This document shows, one piece after another, positions 23,276 through 30,754 of a stretch of 39,190 nucleotides of DNA. The notes below the pieces were generated by a model. The model made no database searches. It was not told the DNA's origin and saw nothing but the letters and a program-made list of their open reading frames with translations. The stretch covers positions 1 to 39,190 of the forward strand of contig CAMODU010000008.1 in the NCBI GenBank assembly GCA_946611605.1. Reading direction: 5' to 3'. A program made the position numbers and the translations under genes. This DNA is from an uncultured bacterium. GTDB taxonomy: Bacteria > Bacillota_I > Bacilli_A > RF39 > UBA660. Each line of letters starts with the position of its first letter. The first letter of the stretch is position 1.

Positions 23276-23560
23276 ATGACATTTGTAGAAACATTACCAA
23301 TTATAATTAATATCCTATTATGTATCTTATTAGTTGCTTTAATAGTATTAGTTATTAAATGTATTATAGTTGTTGATAAAGCTGATAAAATATGTGATAA
23401 CGTAGAAAGAAAACTAAATATATTAAATGGTTTCTTTAATACTATTAGTGCTATAGATGGTAAGATAGCTTCATTAATGGGTATGATTATAGGTGGATTT
23501 GAGAATCTATTATCAAAAGTATTTACTAAAAAAAACAAGAAAGAAAAAGGAGATAAGTAA
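23276..23560 (+). CDS. YtxG/DUF948-like small membrane protein
   Basis: This 94-residue protein has one N-terminal membrane helix (about 9-32, LPIIINILLCILLVALIVLV), then a helical segment and a Lys-rich end. Size, topology and its place just before a YtxH-like gene match the DUF948/YtxG family of Firmicutes. Function is unknown; the family is linked to general stress and envelope. ATG 23276 follows AGGAGG. Confidence 0.65.
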   Translation: MTFVETLPIIINILLCILLVALIVLVIKCIIVVDKADKICDNVERKLNILNGFFNTISAIDGKIASLMGMIIGGFENLLSKVFTKKNKKEKGDK

Positions 23561-23561
23561 T

Positions 23562-23957
23562 ATGGCAAGACATGGATTTTTTGATTTCGTATTAGGAGTA
23601 GGTATTGGTGTAGGATTAGGTATGTTATTCTCTCCAAATACTGGTGAAGAAAATAGAAGAATTGTTAAAGAAAAAGCTAAAGATGTAGCTGATAAGATTA
23701 AAAATATTGATTTAAATGAAGTTAAAGATAACTTAGTTAATCAATATGAAAAGTTAAAAGAAGAATTAAAAGACATGGATACTGAAAAAGCTAAAGCATT
23801 AGTTAAAAGAAAAGCTACTGAATTAAGTGAAAAAGCTAATGAATTATTAGCTGCTGCAAAAGAAAAAGCTGATCCAGTTATTGAATCAGAAACTAAGAAA
23901 CTTAAGAAGAATTTATCAAACTTACTTAATACTTGGGCAGATAAATTAGAGGATTAA
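23562..23957 (+). CDS. YtxH-like protein
   Basis: This 131-residue protein has the YtxH pattern: an N-terminal Gly-rich hydrophobic helix (LGVGIGVGLGMLFSPNTG, about 11-28) ending in the family's SP.TG motif, then a long Lys/Glu/Ala amphipathic helical tail. ATG 23562 is one base after the previous stop codon, with AAAAGGAG upstream. A longer in-frame version starting at 23493 overlaps the previous gene and is rejected. It ends the four-gene envelope unit. Confidence 0.8.
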   Translation: MARHGFFDFVLGVGIGVGLGMLFSPNTGEENRRIVKEKAKDVADKIKNIDLNEVKDNLVNQYEKLKEELKDMDTEKAKALVKRKATELSEKANELLAAAKEKADPVIESETKKLKKNLSNLLNTWADKLED

Positions 23958-23970
23958 TTTCCTCTTTTTA
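23948..23970 (+). terminator. Intrinsic terminator
   Basis: AGAGGA (23948-23953) pairs with TCCTCT (23960-23965) around a 6-nt loop, then TTTTA. It overlaps the upstream stop codon. Confidence 0.8.
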
Positions 23971-24000
23971 TATGTTATAATATTTATTGAGGTGGGTTAA

Positions 24001-24837
24001 ATGAAAAGACTTATATTTAGAATCTTAGCATTTATATTCGATTTATTCTTAATAAATATAGTATTATTTGCTGTAAGTAATATTTCTTTAATAAATCATC
24101 ATAAAGATGAAATGGCAATGAACTCAAAAGCAATAAATGAAATATCACGTCAATATAATGAATTATCAGGTAAATTAGATAAGATGTTATATGATAAGTA
24201 TATTGATTTATCTGAAGCAATAGAAATAAAAGATCAATATGATTACTTTGAACAATCTATATATGATATACCTATTAATTCAGAGTTAAGTGATGAAGAT
24301 ATAAATAGATTTAAATCTAATTTATTTGAAGATTATAAAGAATATGTATATTCATATAATTATAAAGTTAATAAGACTGAAATAGTTATAAATATAATAG
24401 GTGTAGTTATATCTATCTTATACTTTGGTGTATTTGAATGGTTTAAGAAGGGTAAAACTATAGGTAAGATGATATTTAGACTTAAGACTGTTGATAACAC
24501 TGATGCAAAGAAGAGTATTCCTTTATGGAAATATCTAATTAAAGCATTATTAATAAGTGGAGTAGTATTTACTATAAGTAATATTATAATTACTTTAATA
24601 TCAACTGGAACTAATGAAGGATCATTTGGTTTAGAATGGTATAATACCTTCTATAAGAGAATATATGATGTACAATACGTATATAATACATTATTTATGT
24701 TATTTATATTTATTAGAAGAGATGAAAGAAGTATTCATGATATTTTACTTAATATAAGAGTATTATTACATGATAAAGAAGGTAAAGAAGTAACTAGTAG
24801 GATATTTAATGAAGAAGTTAATAATAAAGCTAATTAG
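24001..24837 (+). CDS. RDD-family membrane protein
   Basis: This 278-residue protein has four predicted helices (near 7-30, 122-145, 175-202, 222-240). The block [17 protein letters not shown] (about 150-166) and the C-terminal [16 protein letters not shown] are hallmarks of the RDD family; the N-terminal Arg7 and Asp14 fit its usual polar positions. A charged helical insert (about 35-115) separates the first two helices. Role unknown; transport or envelope functions are proposed for relatives. An extended -10 (TGTTATAAT) lies at 23973-23981 and GAGGTGGG precedes the ATG. Its end overlaps yidD by 29 bases. Confidence 0.82.
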   Translation: MKRLIFRILAFIFDLFLINIVLFAVSNISLINHHKDEMAMNSKAINEISRQYNELSGKLDKMLYDKYIDLSEAIEIKDQYDYFEQSIYDIPINSELSDEDINRFKSNLFEDYKEYVYSYNYKVNKTEIVINIIGVVISILYFGVFEWFKKGKTIGKMIFRLKTVDNTDAKKSIPLWKYLIKALLISGVVFTISNIIITLISTGTNEGSFGLEWYNTFYKRIYDVQYVYNTLFMLFIFIRRDERSIHDILLNIRVLLHDKEGKEVTSRIFNEEVNNKAN

Positions 24838-25018
24838 AGCATATCAAAGAGCTCCATTACCAACTCATTCGGCATGCAAGTATTATCCTACTTGTTCTGA
24901 ATACATGATTGAAGCTATTGAGTTTCATGGATTATTTAAAGGTATATGTTTAGGAATATGGAGAATATTAAGATGTAATCCTTTTTCTAAAGGTGGATAT
25001 GACCCTGTAAAGAAATAG
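24809..25018 (+). CDS. yidD: YidD membrane-protein insertion efficiency factor
   Basis: This 69-residue protein carries the whole YidD signature: [16 protein letters not shown] (24-39) and [16 protein letters not shown] (52-67), with three conserved Cys. YidD works beside the YidC insertase at the inner face of the membrane. ATG 24809 lies inside the end of the RDD gene, with AGTAGGA upstream; the overlap suggests coupled translation. Confidence 0.96.
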   Translation: MKKLIIKLIRAYQRAPLPTHSACKYYPTCSEYMIEAIEFHGLFKGICLGIWRILRCNPFSKGGYDPVKK

Positions 25019-25038
25019 TTATACTATTTCTTTTTTTA
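25009..25038 (+). terminator. Intrinsic terminator after yidD
   Basis: A perfect 10-bp stem AAAGAAATAG/CTATTTCTTT (25009-25018 with 25024-25033) with loop TTATA, then TTTTA. Confidence 0.92.
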
Positions 25039-25071
25039 TTATTTAATAATACAATTAATATAGGTGATAAT

Positions 25072-25578
25072 ATGCATAAATTATTGTTATTAGTGTTTAT
25101 AGTAGCATTTATAGATTCACTTATTATTATTGTATGTAAATCATATAATAACTTAGTTAAGTTAAGAAATGTATTAGAATCTAATTATGCTGATATTAAT
25201 AAAGAATTATCTTATAGAGTAGAGTTAGTAAGACAATTTATACCTATTATTACTCCATATATAGATGCAGCTAAGATAAGTGAATTAAATACTTATGTAG
25301 CTCAATTTAATATTAAAGTTGGTATAACTGAATTAGCAGAGTATTATTATAAGTTTAATTATGCTATATCATCAGTTAATTTATCTTTAAAAGATAGAGG
25401 TTTTAATGCTCCTGAATGGACTAAAGCATTTGATGATTCTTTAAGCAGATTAGAAGCATTAAAGTTAATATATGATGATAATGTACTTAAAATGAATAAT
25501 ATAGTAGATATGCCAGGTACATCAATTGTTGCTAAATTATTTGGATTTGTTAAATGGCCATATTTTAGAAATGCATAA
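25072..25578 (+). CDS. LemA-like membrane protein
   Basis: This 168-residue protein has one N-terminal membrane helix (about 4-22) followed by a helical domain with LemA features: KSYNNLVKLRNVLESNYADI, then ELSYRVELVRQFIPIITPYI, and a C-terminal YDDNVLKMNNIVDMPGTSIV with GFVKWPYF at the end, matching the family's Asn-rich and Phe-rich close. LemA function is poorly known. ATG 25072 follows AGGTGAT. Next is a DUF3592-like gene. Confidence 0.75.
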   Translation: MHKLLLLVFIVAFIDSLIIIVCKSYNNLVKLRNVLESNYADINKELSYRVELVRQFIPIITPYIDAAKISELNTYVAQFNIKVGITELAEYYYKFNYAISSVNLSLKDRGFNAPEWTKAFDDSLSRLEALKLIYDDNVLKMNNIVDMPGTSIVAKLFGFVKWPYFRNA

Positions 25579-25606
25579 TATGATATAATATTCATGAGGG
25601 ATCGAT

Positions 25607-26272
25607 ATGAAGAGATATAGAAATAGAATTCTATTAGGTATATTATTCTTAGTATTTGGAATAATTCTTATTGGATTTTCTGCAATAGATGCTATAAGAG
25701 AATATGATACTTATAATAATCGCGTAAGAGTAATTGGTACTGTTGAAGATACTAATTATAAAACAAGAACAACATTAATCAAATATACTGCAGAAGATGG
25801 AACTACTGTTAATAAAGAATTAAATATAATTGATACATCTATGAATAAAGGTGATGAAGTAGTAGTTTATTATCATAAAGATAATCCTACTCAATCATTT
25901 ATTAAGACTCAAATAATATATGTAGCAACATTCTTTGGATTAGGTATATTATTTATAATAGTATTTATAATAATATCTTGTTTTGTACTTAAACATATCT
26001 TAAATGATATTAAATTAATCAAGACAGGTAAAAAGATAAATGCTAAGATAGAAAGTATTACAATAAATAGAACTATTACTAGATGTCCTTATAAAGTAGT
26101 ATTAAGTTATACAGAAGGTAAGAAAACATATAAGTTTAAATATAATTCTGTATGGTTTAATATAAAGGATGTAGTAGATGTATATAAGGTTAAAACAATA
26201 CCTGTATATGTAGCTAATAACTATAAGAAATATTATATAGATTTCACTAAATTAGAAACATTAAATAACTAG
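25607..26272 (+). CDS. DUF3592-like membrane protein
   Basis: This 221-residue protein has two membrane helices (about 7-28 and 104-128). Between them is a small beta domain, VIGTVEDTNYKTRTT...GDEVVVYYHKDNPTQSF, typical of DUF3592 proteins (a Val-x-Gly-Thr-Val start and a YY.DNP end). A second, similar beta domain follows the second helix (about 140-215). Function unknown. ATG 25607 follows GAGGGATC, with TGATATAAT at 25580-25588. Terminated by the strong hairpin overlapping its stop. Confidence 0.65.
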   Translation: MKRYRNRILLGILFLVFGIILIGFSAIDAIREYDTYNNRVRVIGTVEDTNYKTRTTLIKYTAEDGTTVNKELNIIDTSMNKGDEVVVYYHKDNPTQSFIKTQIIYVATFFGLGILFIIVFIIISCFVLKHILNDIKLIKTGKKINAKIESITINRTITRCPYKVVLSYTEGKKTYKFKYNSVWFNIKDVVDVYKVKTIPVYVANNYKKYYIDFTKLETLNN

Positions 26273-26295
26273 TAAAGTACTAGTTATTTTATTTA
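26264..26295 (+). terminator. Intrinsic terminator
   Basis: A perfect 11-bp stem AATAACTAGTA/TACTAGTTATT (26264-26274 with 26278-26288) with loop AAG, then TTATTT. Confidence 0.88.
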
Positions 26296-26330
26296 CAAAA
26301 CTTTTTTGTCAAATAAACGTATATTTTTAG

Positions 26331-26363
26331 TGTAAATTGTTATTTTATTTACAATTATATAAT
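26331..26363 (+). promoter_or_regulatory. rpoZ promoter region with a dyad
   Basis: A TATAAT lies at 26358-26363 with TTGTTA at 26337-26342 (15-nt spacer, short). The dyad TGTAAAT (26331-26337) and ATTTACA (26347-26353) overlaps the -35 and spacer, like a repressor operator. Both assignments are tentative. Confidence 0.4.
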
Positions 26364-26397
26364 ATACTTAAAATGTAATATAAAGGAGTGATTATAT

Positions 26398-26604
26398 ATG
26401 ATATATCCATCAATAGATAAAATCTTACAAATAGTTGGATCAAAATATGTATTAATACAAGTTGCTGCTGAGAGATCTAAGCAAATGAATGAAACAGGAC
26501 ATTTACAAATGAAAGAAAATGAATATGTTTCTAAAAGAGGAATCGGTAGAACTTTAGAAGAAATAGAAAAAGGCTTAATTAAAATTAATATAGAAGAAGA
26601 ATAA
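26398..26604 (+). CDS. rpoZ: RNA polymerase omega subunit
   Basis: This 68-residue protein matches bacterial omega: YPSIDKILQIVGSKYVLIQVAAERSKQM with the universally conserved A.R..Q core, then KRGIGRTLEEIEKG. It helps fold and anchor beta-prime in RNA polymerase. ATG 26398 follows AAAGGAGTG. It is monocistronic, with an AT-rich upstream region containing dyads, and is followed four bases later by the infC promoter. Confidence 0.93.
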   Translation: MIYPSIDKILQIVGSKYVLIQVAAERSKQMNETGHLQMKENEYVSKRGIGRTLEEIEKGLIKINIEEE

Positions 26605-26607
26605 TAC

Positions 26608-26635
26608 TTGACATATTATACTAATATGATATAAT
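26608..26635 (+). promoter_or_regulatory. Strong promoter of the infC-rpmI-rplT operon
   Basis: TTGACA (26608-26613) and TATAAT (26630-26635), 16 nt apart, with an extended TGA. Both hexamers are consensus. Confidence 0.85.
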
Positions 26636-26641
26636 TTTAAT

Positions 26642-26769
26642 TGTTTTAAGAAGGAAAGCGATGTATCCACATCCACCTGAGCGAGGAAATTGCTAGGTAT
26701 AAAAGCCAAGAAATTATATCAATATAATTAGGTTTTTAAGTGGATACGTATGTATTCACTTTTTAATTT
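26642..26769 (+). promoter_or_regulatory. Attenuator leader of infC-rpmI-rplT (L20-leader-like)
   Basis: Three complementary segments give two exclusive folds. GTATCCAC (26663-26670) pairs perfectly with GTGGATAC (26740-26747), an antiterminator. The same GTGGATAC also pairs with GTATTCAC (26752-26759) to form the terminator. In Bacillus this operon is controlled by ribosomal protein L20 binding its leader and favouring termination; the same effector is inferred here from gene order. The internal region (26671-26738) with GAGCGAGGAAATTGC would carry the binding site. Confidence 0.75.
26739..26769 (+). terminator. Attenuator terminator before infC
   Basis: AGTGGATAC (26739-26747) pairs with GTATTCACT (26752-26760), one G-U, loop GTAT, then TTTTAATTT. 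Confidence 0.85.
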
Positions 26770-26787
26770 AAGAAAGGGTGTATTAAC

Positions 26788-27345
26788 ATAGGAAAGTTTG
26801 ATAGACAACCAAATAAGAAAAATGATGATTTACCTATTAATGAAAGAATTCAAGTTCCTGAATTAATGGTAATAGGTCCAAATGGAGAACAAATGGGTAC
26901 TAAGAAGATAGCTGATGCAATGACAATAGCTAACTTTGCTGGTCTAGATTTAGTATTAATGAATCCAGGAGCAGATATGCCTGTTGGTAAAATAATGGAC
27001 TACAATAAGTTTAAGTATGAGAAGAATAAGAAGCAAAAGGATGCTTTAAAGAAGCAAAGAGAATCTAATAAGGAAACTAAAGAATATCAATTAAGTGCAA
27101 CTATTGATATCCATGATTTTGAGACTAGAAGAAAGAATTCTGAGAAATACTTACTAGATGGTCATAAGATCAAAGTAACTATTAGATTTAAAGGTAGACA
27201 AATGGCTCATACTGAAGTAGGAGAAGAAGTTATGTTAAGATTTGCAGATGCTTTAAAAGATGTATCTGATATAGAATCTAAACCTAATTTAGAAGGTAGA
27301 ACAATGACTATGATGTTAGCACCTAAGAAAGAGGAAAGGAAGTAA
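26788..27345 (+). CDS. infC: Translation initiation factor IF-3, apparent AUA start
   Basis: IF-3 binds the 30S subunit and checks initiator tRNA and start codon. The family's N-terminal block is INERIQVPELMVIGPNGEQM, then LDLVLMNPGADMPVGKIMDY and, in the C-domain, IDIHDFETRRKNSEKYLLDG and VTIRFKGRQMAHTEVG. The first ATG (26866) would delete INERIQVPEL, so the real start is upstream, where no ATG/GTG/TTG fits. Following AAAGGGTG (26773-26780), the in-frame candidates are ATA 26788 (good spacing) and ATT 26782 (too close). Rare AUU starts are well known for infC and used for self-control. About 185 residues, with a normal C-terminus. Confidence 0.92.
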   Translation: MGKFDRQPNKKNDDLPINERIQVPELMVIGPNGEQMGTKKIADAMTIANFAGLDLVLMNPGADMPVGKIMDYNKFKYEKNKKQKDALKKQRESNKETKEYQLSATIDIHDFETRRKNSEKYLLDGHKIKVTIRFKGRQMAHTEVGEEVMLRFADALKDVSDIESKPNLEGRTMTMMLAPKKEERK

Positions 27346-27350
27346 TATAT

Positions 27351-27545
27351 ATGGCTAAGAATAAAATGAAAACACATAAAGCTACTAAGAAAGTATTAAA
27401 AGAACATAAAAGTGGTTTAATCACTTATAAATTAAGTGGTGGAAATCATCAAACTTCAAAAGATTCAGCTAAAGAAGTTAGACAAAGAAGAATGAAAGGT
27501 AAATTAGCTAAAGGAATAGCTAAAAGATTAAAGAAAGCAATCTAA
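27351..27545 (+). CDS. rpmI: 50S ribosomal protein L35
   Basis: This 64-residue, highly basic protein matches L35: KMKTHKATKKVLK at the start, then GNHQTSKDSAKEVRQRR and a Lys-rich end. ATG 27351 lies five bases after infC with GGAAAGGAAG upstream. Second gene of the conserved infC-rpmI-rplT operon. Confidence 0.95.
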   Translation: MAKNKMKTHKATKKVLKEHKSGLITYKLSGGNHQTSKDSAKEVRQRRMKGKLAKGIAKRLKKAI

Positions 27546-27563
27546 TAAGGAGGGAAATGTAAT

Positions 27564-28103
27564 ATGGCAAGAGTTAAAGGCGGAAACGTAGCAAAGAATA
27601 GACGTAGAAAAGTATTAAAGCAAGCTAAAGGATACTTTGGTTCTAAACATAGATTATTCAAGACAGCTCAAGAGCAAACATTCCATTCATTAGAATATGC
27701 TTATAGAGATAGAAAGAATAACAAGAGAAACTTCAGAAAGTTATGGATTACAAGAATTAATGCTGCTTGTAGATTAAATGATATATCTTATTCAAGATTC
27801 ATCAATGGTTTAGCTAAAGCTGGTGTTGAAATCAACAGAAAGATGTTATCTGAAGTAGCTATCGATAATCCAAAATTATTTGCATCATATGTAACAATCG
27901 CTAAAGATGCATTAGCTGGAAAAGTAGCTAAGAAAGAAGTAGAAAAAGTTAATAAAGAAGTAGAAAAGGCTGCTCCAGAAGCTGAAGCAACTGATATTTC
28001 TAAATTAACAGTAGCTGAATTAAAAGAAATGGCTGAAGCACAAGGTATTGAAGGTGCTAAGTCTATGAAAAAAGCTGAATTAGTTAGTGCTTTAAGCAAG
28101 TAA
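27564..28103 (+). CDS. rplT: 50S ribosomal protein L20 with an added C-terminal domain
   Basis: Residues 1 to about 118 are a normal L20: [33 protein letters not shown] and [10 protein letters not shown]. It binds 23S rRNA early in 50S assembly and, in Firmicutes, controls its own operon. Usual length is about 118, but this protein has 179. The extra 60 residues are a charged linker ([20 protein letters not shown]) and a small helical module, [18 protein letters not shown] then [10 protein letters not shown], typical of SAP/Rho-N-like nucleic-acid-binding folds. ATG 27564 follows AAGGAGGG. The extension shares codon use with the core and the same reading frame. Confidence 0.95.
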   Translation: MARVKGGNVAKNRRRKVLKQAKGYFGSKHRLFKTAQEQTFHSLEYAYRDRKNNKRNFRKLWITRINAACRLNDISYSRFINGLAKAGVEINRKMLSEVAIDNPKLFASYVTIAKDALAGKVAKKEVEKVNKEVEKAAPEAEATDISKLTVAELKEMAEAQGIEGAKSMKKAELVSALSK

Positions 28104-28110
28104 TATAAGT

Positions 28111-28141
28111 AAGTCAACTAAAATATGTTGACTTATTTTTA
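28111..28141 (+). terminator. Intrinsic terminator after rplT
   Basis: A perfect 8-bp stem AAGTCAAC/GTTGACTT (28111-28118 with 28127-28134) with an 8-nt loop, then ATTTTTATTT. Confidence 0.88.
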
Positions 28142-28185
28142 TTTATATATTATTATATATATTGTTATTTGAAGGAGGAAACAAA

Positions 28186-28542
28186 ATGGCAGTTAAATTA
28201 AGATTAAAAAGAATGGGTGCTAAACAAAAACCATTCTATAGAATTATAGTTGCTGATTCAAGATCTCCAAGAGATGGAAGATTTATTGAAACAGTTGGTA
28301 CTTATGATCCAATTAAGGCTACTGATAATATTACTGTTAAAGAAGATAGAGTTACATATTGGTTAGACAATGGTGCTCAACCAACTGATACAGTTAAGAA
28401 TTTATTATCTAAGTCAGGTGTATGGGCAACTTATAAAAATTCAAAAGTAAAGAAAGCTTCTAATAAAGCTACTAAAGAAGAAAAAGAGGAAAAAACTTCT
28501 ACTAAAAAAACTACAAAGAAAACTACTAAGAAAGAAGCATAA
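28186..28542 (+). CDS. rpsP: 30S ribosomal protein S16 with Lys/Thr tail
   Basis: This 118-residue protein is S16: [40 protein letters not shown] and the later [11 protein letters not shown]. It stabilises the 30S platform. The C-terminal 35 residues are a Lys/Thr/Glu low-complexity tail ([15 protein letters not shown]). ATG 28186 follows AAGGAGG at 28172-28178; an in-frame ATG at 28162 lies before that ribosome site and is rejected. khpA follows in the usual rpsP-khpA order. Confidence 0.96.
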   Translation: MAVKLRLKRMGAKQKPFYRIIVADSRSPRDGRFIETVGTYDPIKATDNITVKEDRVTYWLDNGAQPTDTVKNLLSKSGVWATYKNSKVKKASNKATKEEKEEKTSTKKTTKKTTKKEA

Positions 28543-28547
28543 TTAAG

Positions 28548-28799
28548 ATGCACGAAGATTTAGTAAGATTTACTGAAAACTTAGTTAAATCACTTGTAGA
28601 AGACCCTGAAATGGTTAAAGTCCAAGAATTCTTAGGTGATGATGAAGTTATTCAATTAGAAATAATGGTAGAAGAAAGTGATATGGGAACTGTAATTGGA
28701 AGAGGTGGAAAGATGGCATCAGCTATCAGAACACTTGTACAAGCAGTTGCTTATAATCAAGGAATTTATAGAGTAAGAATTAATATTGATTCTTTTTAA
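28548..28799 (+). CDS. khpA: KH-domain RNA-binding protein KhpA
   Basis: This 83-residue protein is a single KH domain: VIGRGGKMASAIRTLVQAVA carries the GxxG loop (GRGG) that grips single-stranded RNA, preceded by VIQLEIMVEESDMG. The family (formerly YlqC) forms KhpA/KhpB complexes linked to cell elongation and translation in Firmicutes. It starts five bases after rpsP and has no clear ribosome site of its own beyond AATTAAG, so coupling to rpsP is likely. Confidence 0.94.
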   Translation: MHEDLVRFTENLVKSLVEDPEMVKVQEFLGDDEVIQLEIMVEESDMGTVIGRGGKMASAIRTLVQAVAYNQGIYRVRINIDSF

Positions 28800-28822
28800 G
28801 ATAGGTTATCCTATCTTTTTTT
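28798..28822 (+). terminator. Intrinsic terminator after khpA
   Basis: A perfect 8-bp stem AAGATAGG/CCTATCTT (28798-28805 with 28810-28817) with loop TTAT, then TTTTTA. Confidence 0.92.
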
Positions 28823-28859
28823 ATTATTTAATGTTATATTAAGCATGGAAGTGATTATT

Positions 28860-29717
28860 ATGATCATAGTTGTATGTGGACCTACTGGTGTAGGCAAAAC
28901 AAAGATGTCTGTAGAATTAGCTAAGAAATATGATGCTGTTATATTAAACGCTGATTCTATGCAAGTATATAAAGAATTAAACATTGGAACTGCTAAAGTT
29001 ACTGAAGAAGAAAAACAAGGTGTACCTCATTATTTATTTGATATTAAAGAACCTGATGAAATGTATACTGTATATGATTATCAAAAAGATTTAAGAAATA
29101 AATTAGAAGAGTTTAAAGACAAGAATATAGTTATAGTAGGTGGAACAGGTTTATATATTAAAGCAGCTTTATATAACTATGAATTTAATATAGAAGAAGA
29201 AAATAATACATATGATGATTTAACTAATGAAGAATTATATGAACGTGTTCATGAAATAGACCCTAATTCTGAAACACATATTAATAATCGTAAAAGATTA
29301 ATAAGAGAATTAAATAGAAAAGGAACTCCTACGAATAAAGATGAATTATTATATCCTGCTATATTTATAGGATTAACAACTGATCGTGATACTTTATATG
29401 AAAGGATAAATAAAAGAGTAGATATCATGGTGAGTGATGGTTTAATAGACGAAGTTAAATCATTATATGATAGAAATATAAGATCAAAGGCTATCATGAC
29501 AGGAATTGGATATAAAGAATTATATGATTACTTTGATGGTAATATTACATTAGATGAAGCATTAGAACTAATAAAACAAAGAAGTAGAAAATATGCTAAA
29601 AGACAATACACATGGTTTAATAATCAAATGGATGTTAAATGGTTTGATGTAGACTTTAATGATTTTAATAATACTATAAATGAATGTATTAATTATATAG
29701 AAGAAAAGAAGCAATAA
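28860..29717 (+). CDS. miaA: tRNA dimethylallyltransferase
   Basis: This 285-residue enzyme adds dimethylallyl to A37 of tRNAs that read U-starting codons. The P-loop GPTGVGKT is at residues 7-14; LNADSMQVYKELNIGTAK and VPHYLFDI are family blocks, and VGGTGLYIKAAL and RQYTWFNNQ follow in order. Length is slightly short of the usual 300-315. ATG 28860 follows GGAAGTG; the alternative ATG 28845 overlaps that ribosome site. Confidence 0.96.
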   Translation: MIIVVCGPTGVGKTKMSVELAKKYDAVILNADSMQVYKELNIGTAKVTEEEKQGVPHYLFDIKEPDEMYTVYDYQKDLRNKLEEFKDKNIVIVGGTGLYIKAALYNYEFNIEEENNTYDDLTNEELYERVHEIDPNSETHINNRKRLIRELNRKGTPTNKDELLYPAIFIGLTTDRDTLYERINKRVDIMVSDGLIDEVKSLYDRNIRSKAIMTGIGYKELYDYFDGNITLDEALELIKQRSRKYAKRQYTWFNNQMDVKWFDVDFNDFNNTINECINYIEEKKQ

Positions 29718-29730
29718 CATTGCTTTTTTT
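29709..29730 (+). terminator. Intrinsic terminator after miaA
   Basis: A 7-bp stem AAGCAAT/ATTGCTT (29709-29715 with 29719-29725), loop AAC, then TTTTT. Confidence 0.85.
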
Positions 29731-29767
29731 ATTAAATAAATATATTATATTGTTGTTGGTGATTTAT

Positions 29768-30673
29768 ATGGCATCATTTACTAAAGAGATAAAAGATGAA
29801 GTAACTAAAATTGAAACAAATAAGTTAGAATCCATTGCTGAAGTAAATGGATATCTTTTATTAACTAGTAATATTATAGATAATAAACTATGTTTATATA
29901 TTGAAAATAATTCAGTAGCTAGAAGATTATTTAGTTTACTTAAAAGAATATATAACATCAATATTAATTTAACTATTAGAACATATAAAAGATTTAATAT
30001 TAAAACTATATATATACTAGAAATTAAAGAAAAAGTTGATTTCATTCTTAAAGATATAAATGATATGAAAAATCATATATTAGATTATTCTGATGAAGAA
30101 AGAGCATCTTTCTTAAAAGGATGTTTCTTAGCAAATGGTTCTATAAATGATCCTTCTAAGTCTAAATATCACTTAGAGATATTTGCTAAAGATGAAGACA
30201 TTGCTAATATAATTAATAAAGTATTACATTCATTTGATTTATCTTCTAAAATTATTAAAAGAGAAAAAGAATATATGGTATATATTAAATCAGCAGAAGA
30301 AATATCTGATTTTATTAAACTATTAGGTGCTGTTAATTCTTTATTCTATTATGAAGATATAAGAATCTATAGAGACCATAAAAATATGGTTAATAGATTA
30401 AATAACTGTGAACAAGCTAATGTTGAAAAGAGTATGAAGACATGTCGTGAACAAATAGATAATATCAATTATTTAATTGAACATGATATGATGATGCTTC
30501 TAGATGATAAAATAAAACTAGTAGCAGACTATAGACTTAAGTATCCTGAGACTACTTTACAAGAATTATCAGATATAATTTCTATGGAAACAGACTATGA
30601 AATAACTAAGTCAGGTATCAATCATCATTTTAGAAAAATAAAGGATTTAGTAACAAAGGACAAGGAAAAGTAA
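29768..30673 (+). CDS. whiA: Sporulation/division regulator WhiA
   Basis: This 301-residue protein has the WhiA layout: SFTKEIKDEVTK start, a LAGLIDADG-like domain lacking nuclease residues (AFLKGCFLANGSINDPSKSKY corresponds to the domain's second half, here SFLKGCFLANGSINDP), and a C-terminal helix-turn-helix (TTLQELSDIISMETDYEITKS then GINHHFRKI). WhiA binds DNA and promotes cell division in Firmicutes. ATG 29768 gives the standard family start; an in-frame start at 29720 overlaps the miaA terminator. The ribosome site (GGTGAT) is weak. Confidence 0.93.
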   Translation: MASFTKEIKDEVTKIETNKLESIAEVNGYLLLTSNIIDNKLCLYIENNSVARRLFSLLKRIYNININLTIRTYKRFNIKTIYILEIKEKVDFILKDINDMKNHILDYSDEERASFLKGCFLANGSINDPSKSKYHLEIFAKDEDIANIINKVLHSFDLSSKIIKREKEYMVYIKSAEEISDFIKLLGAVNSLFYYEDIRIYRDHKNMVNRLNNCEQANVEKSMKTCREQIDNINYLIEHDMMMLLDDKIKLVADYRLKYPETTLQELSDIISMETDYEITKSGINHHFRKIKDLVTKDKEK

Positions 30674-30687
30674 ACCTTGTCTTTTTT
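30659..30687 (+). terminator. Intrinsic terminator after whiA
   Basis: GACAAGG (30659-30665) pairs with CCTTGTC (30675-30681) around a 9-nt loop, then TTTTTT. The whiA stop codon is in the loop. Confidence 0.88.
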
Positions 30688-30754
30688 ATATTCATTCTTA
30701 TTGAAAAATAATATACTAAATAATATAATTATATATAGAATAGGAAGGTATAAT

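Noticed and set aside
28081-28103. Frameshift or gene fusion error at the end of rplT
   Set aside because: The extension is in frame, uses the same codons and ends in a normal stop followed by a strong terminator.
30677-30754. N-terminal extension of the pilin-like gene
   Set aside because: The prepilin leader MKKNKGFTLVE starts at 30755 with its own AGGAAGG site; the upstream part overlaps the whiA terminator.
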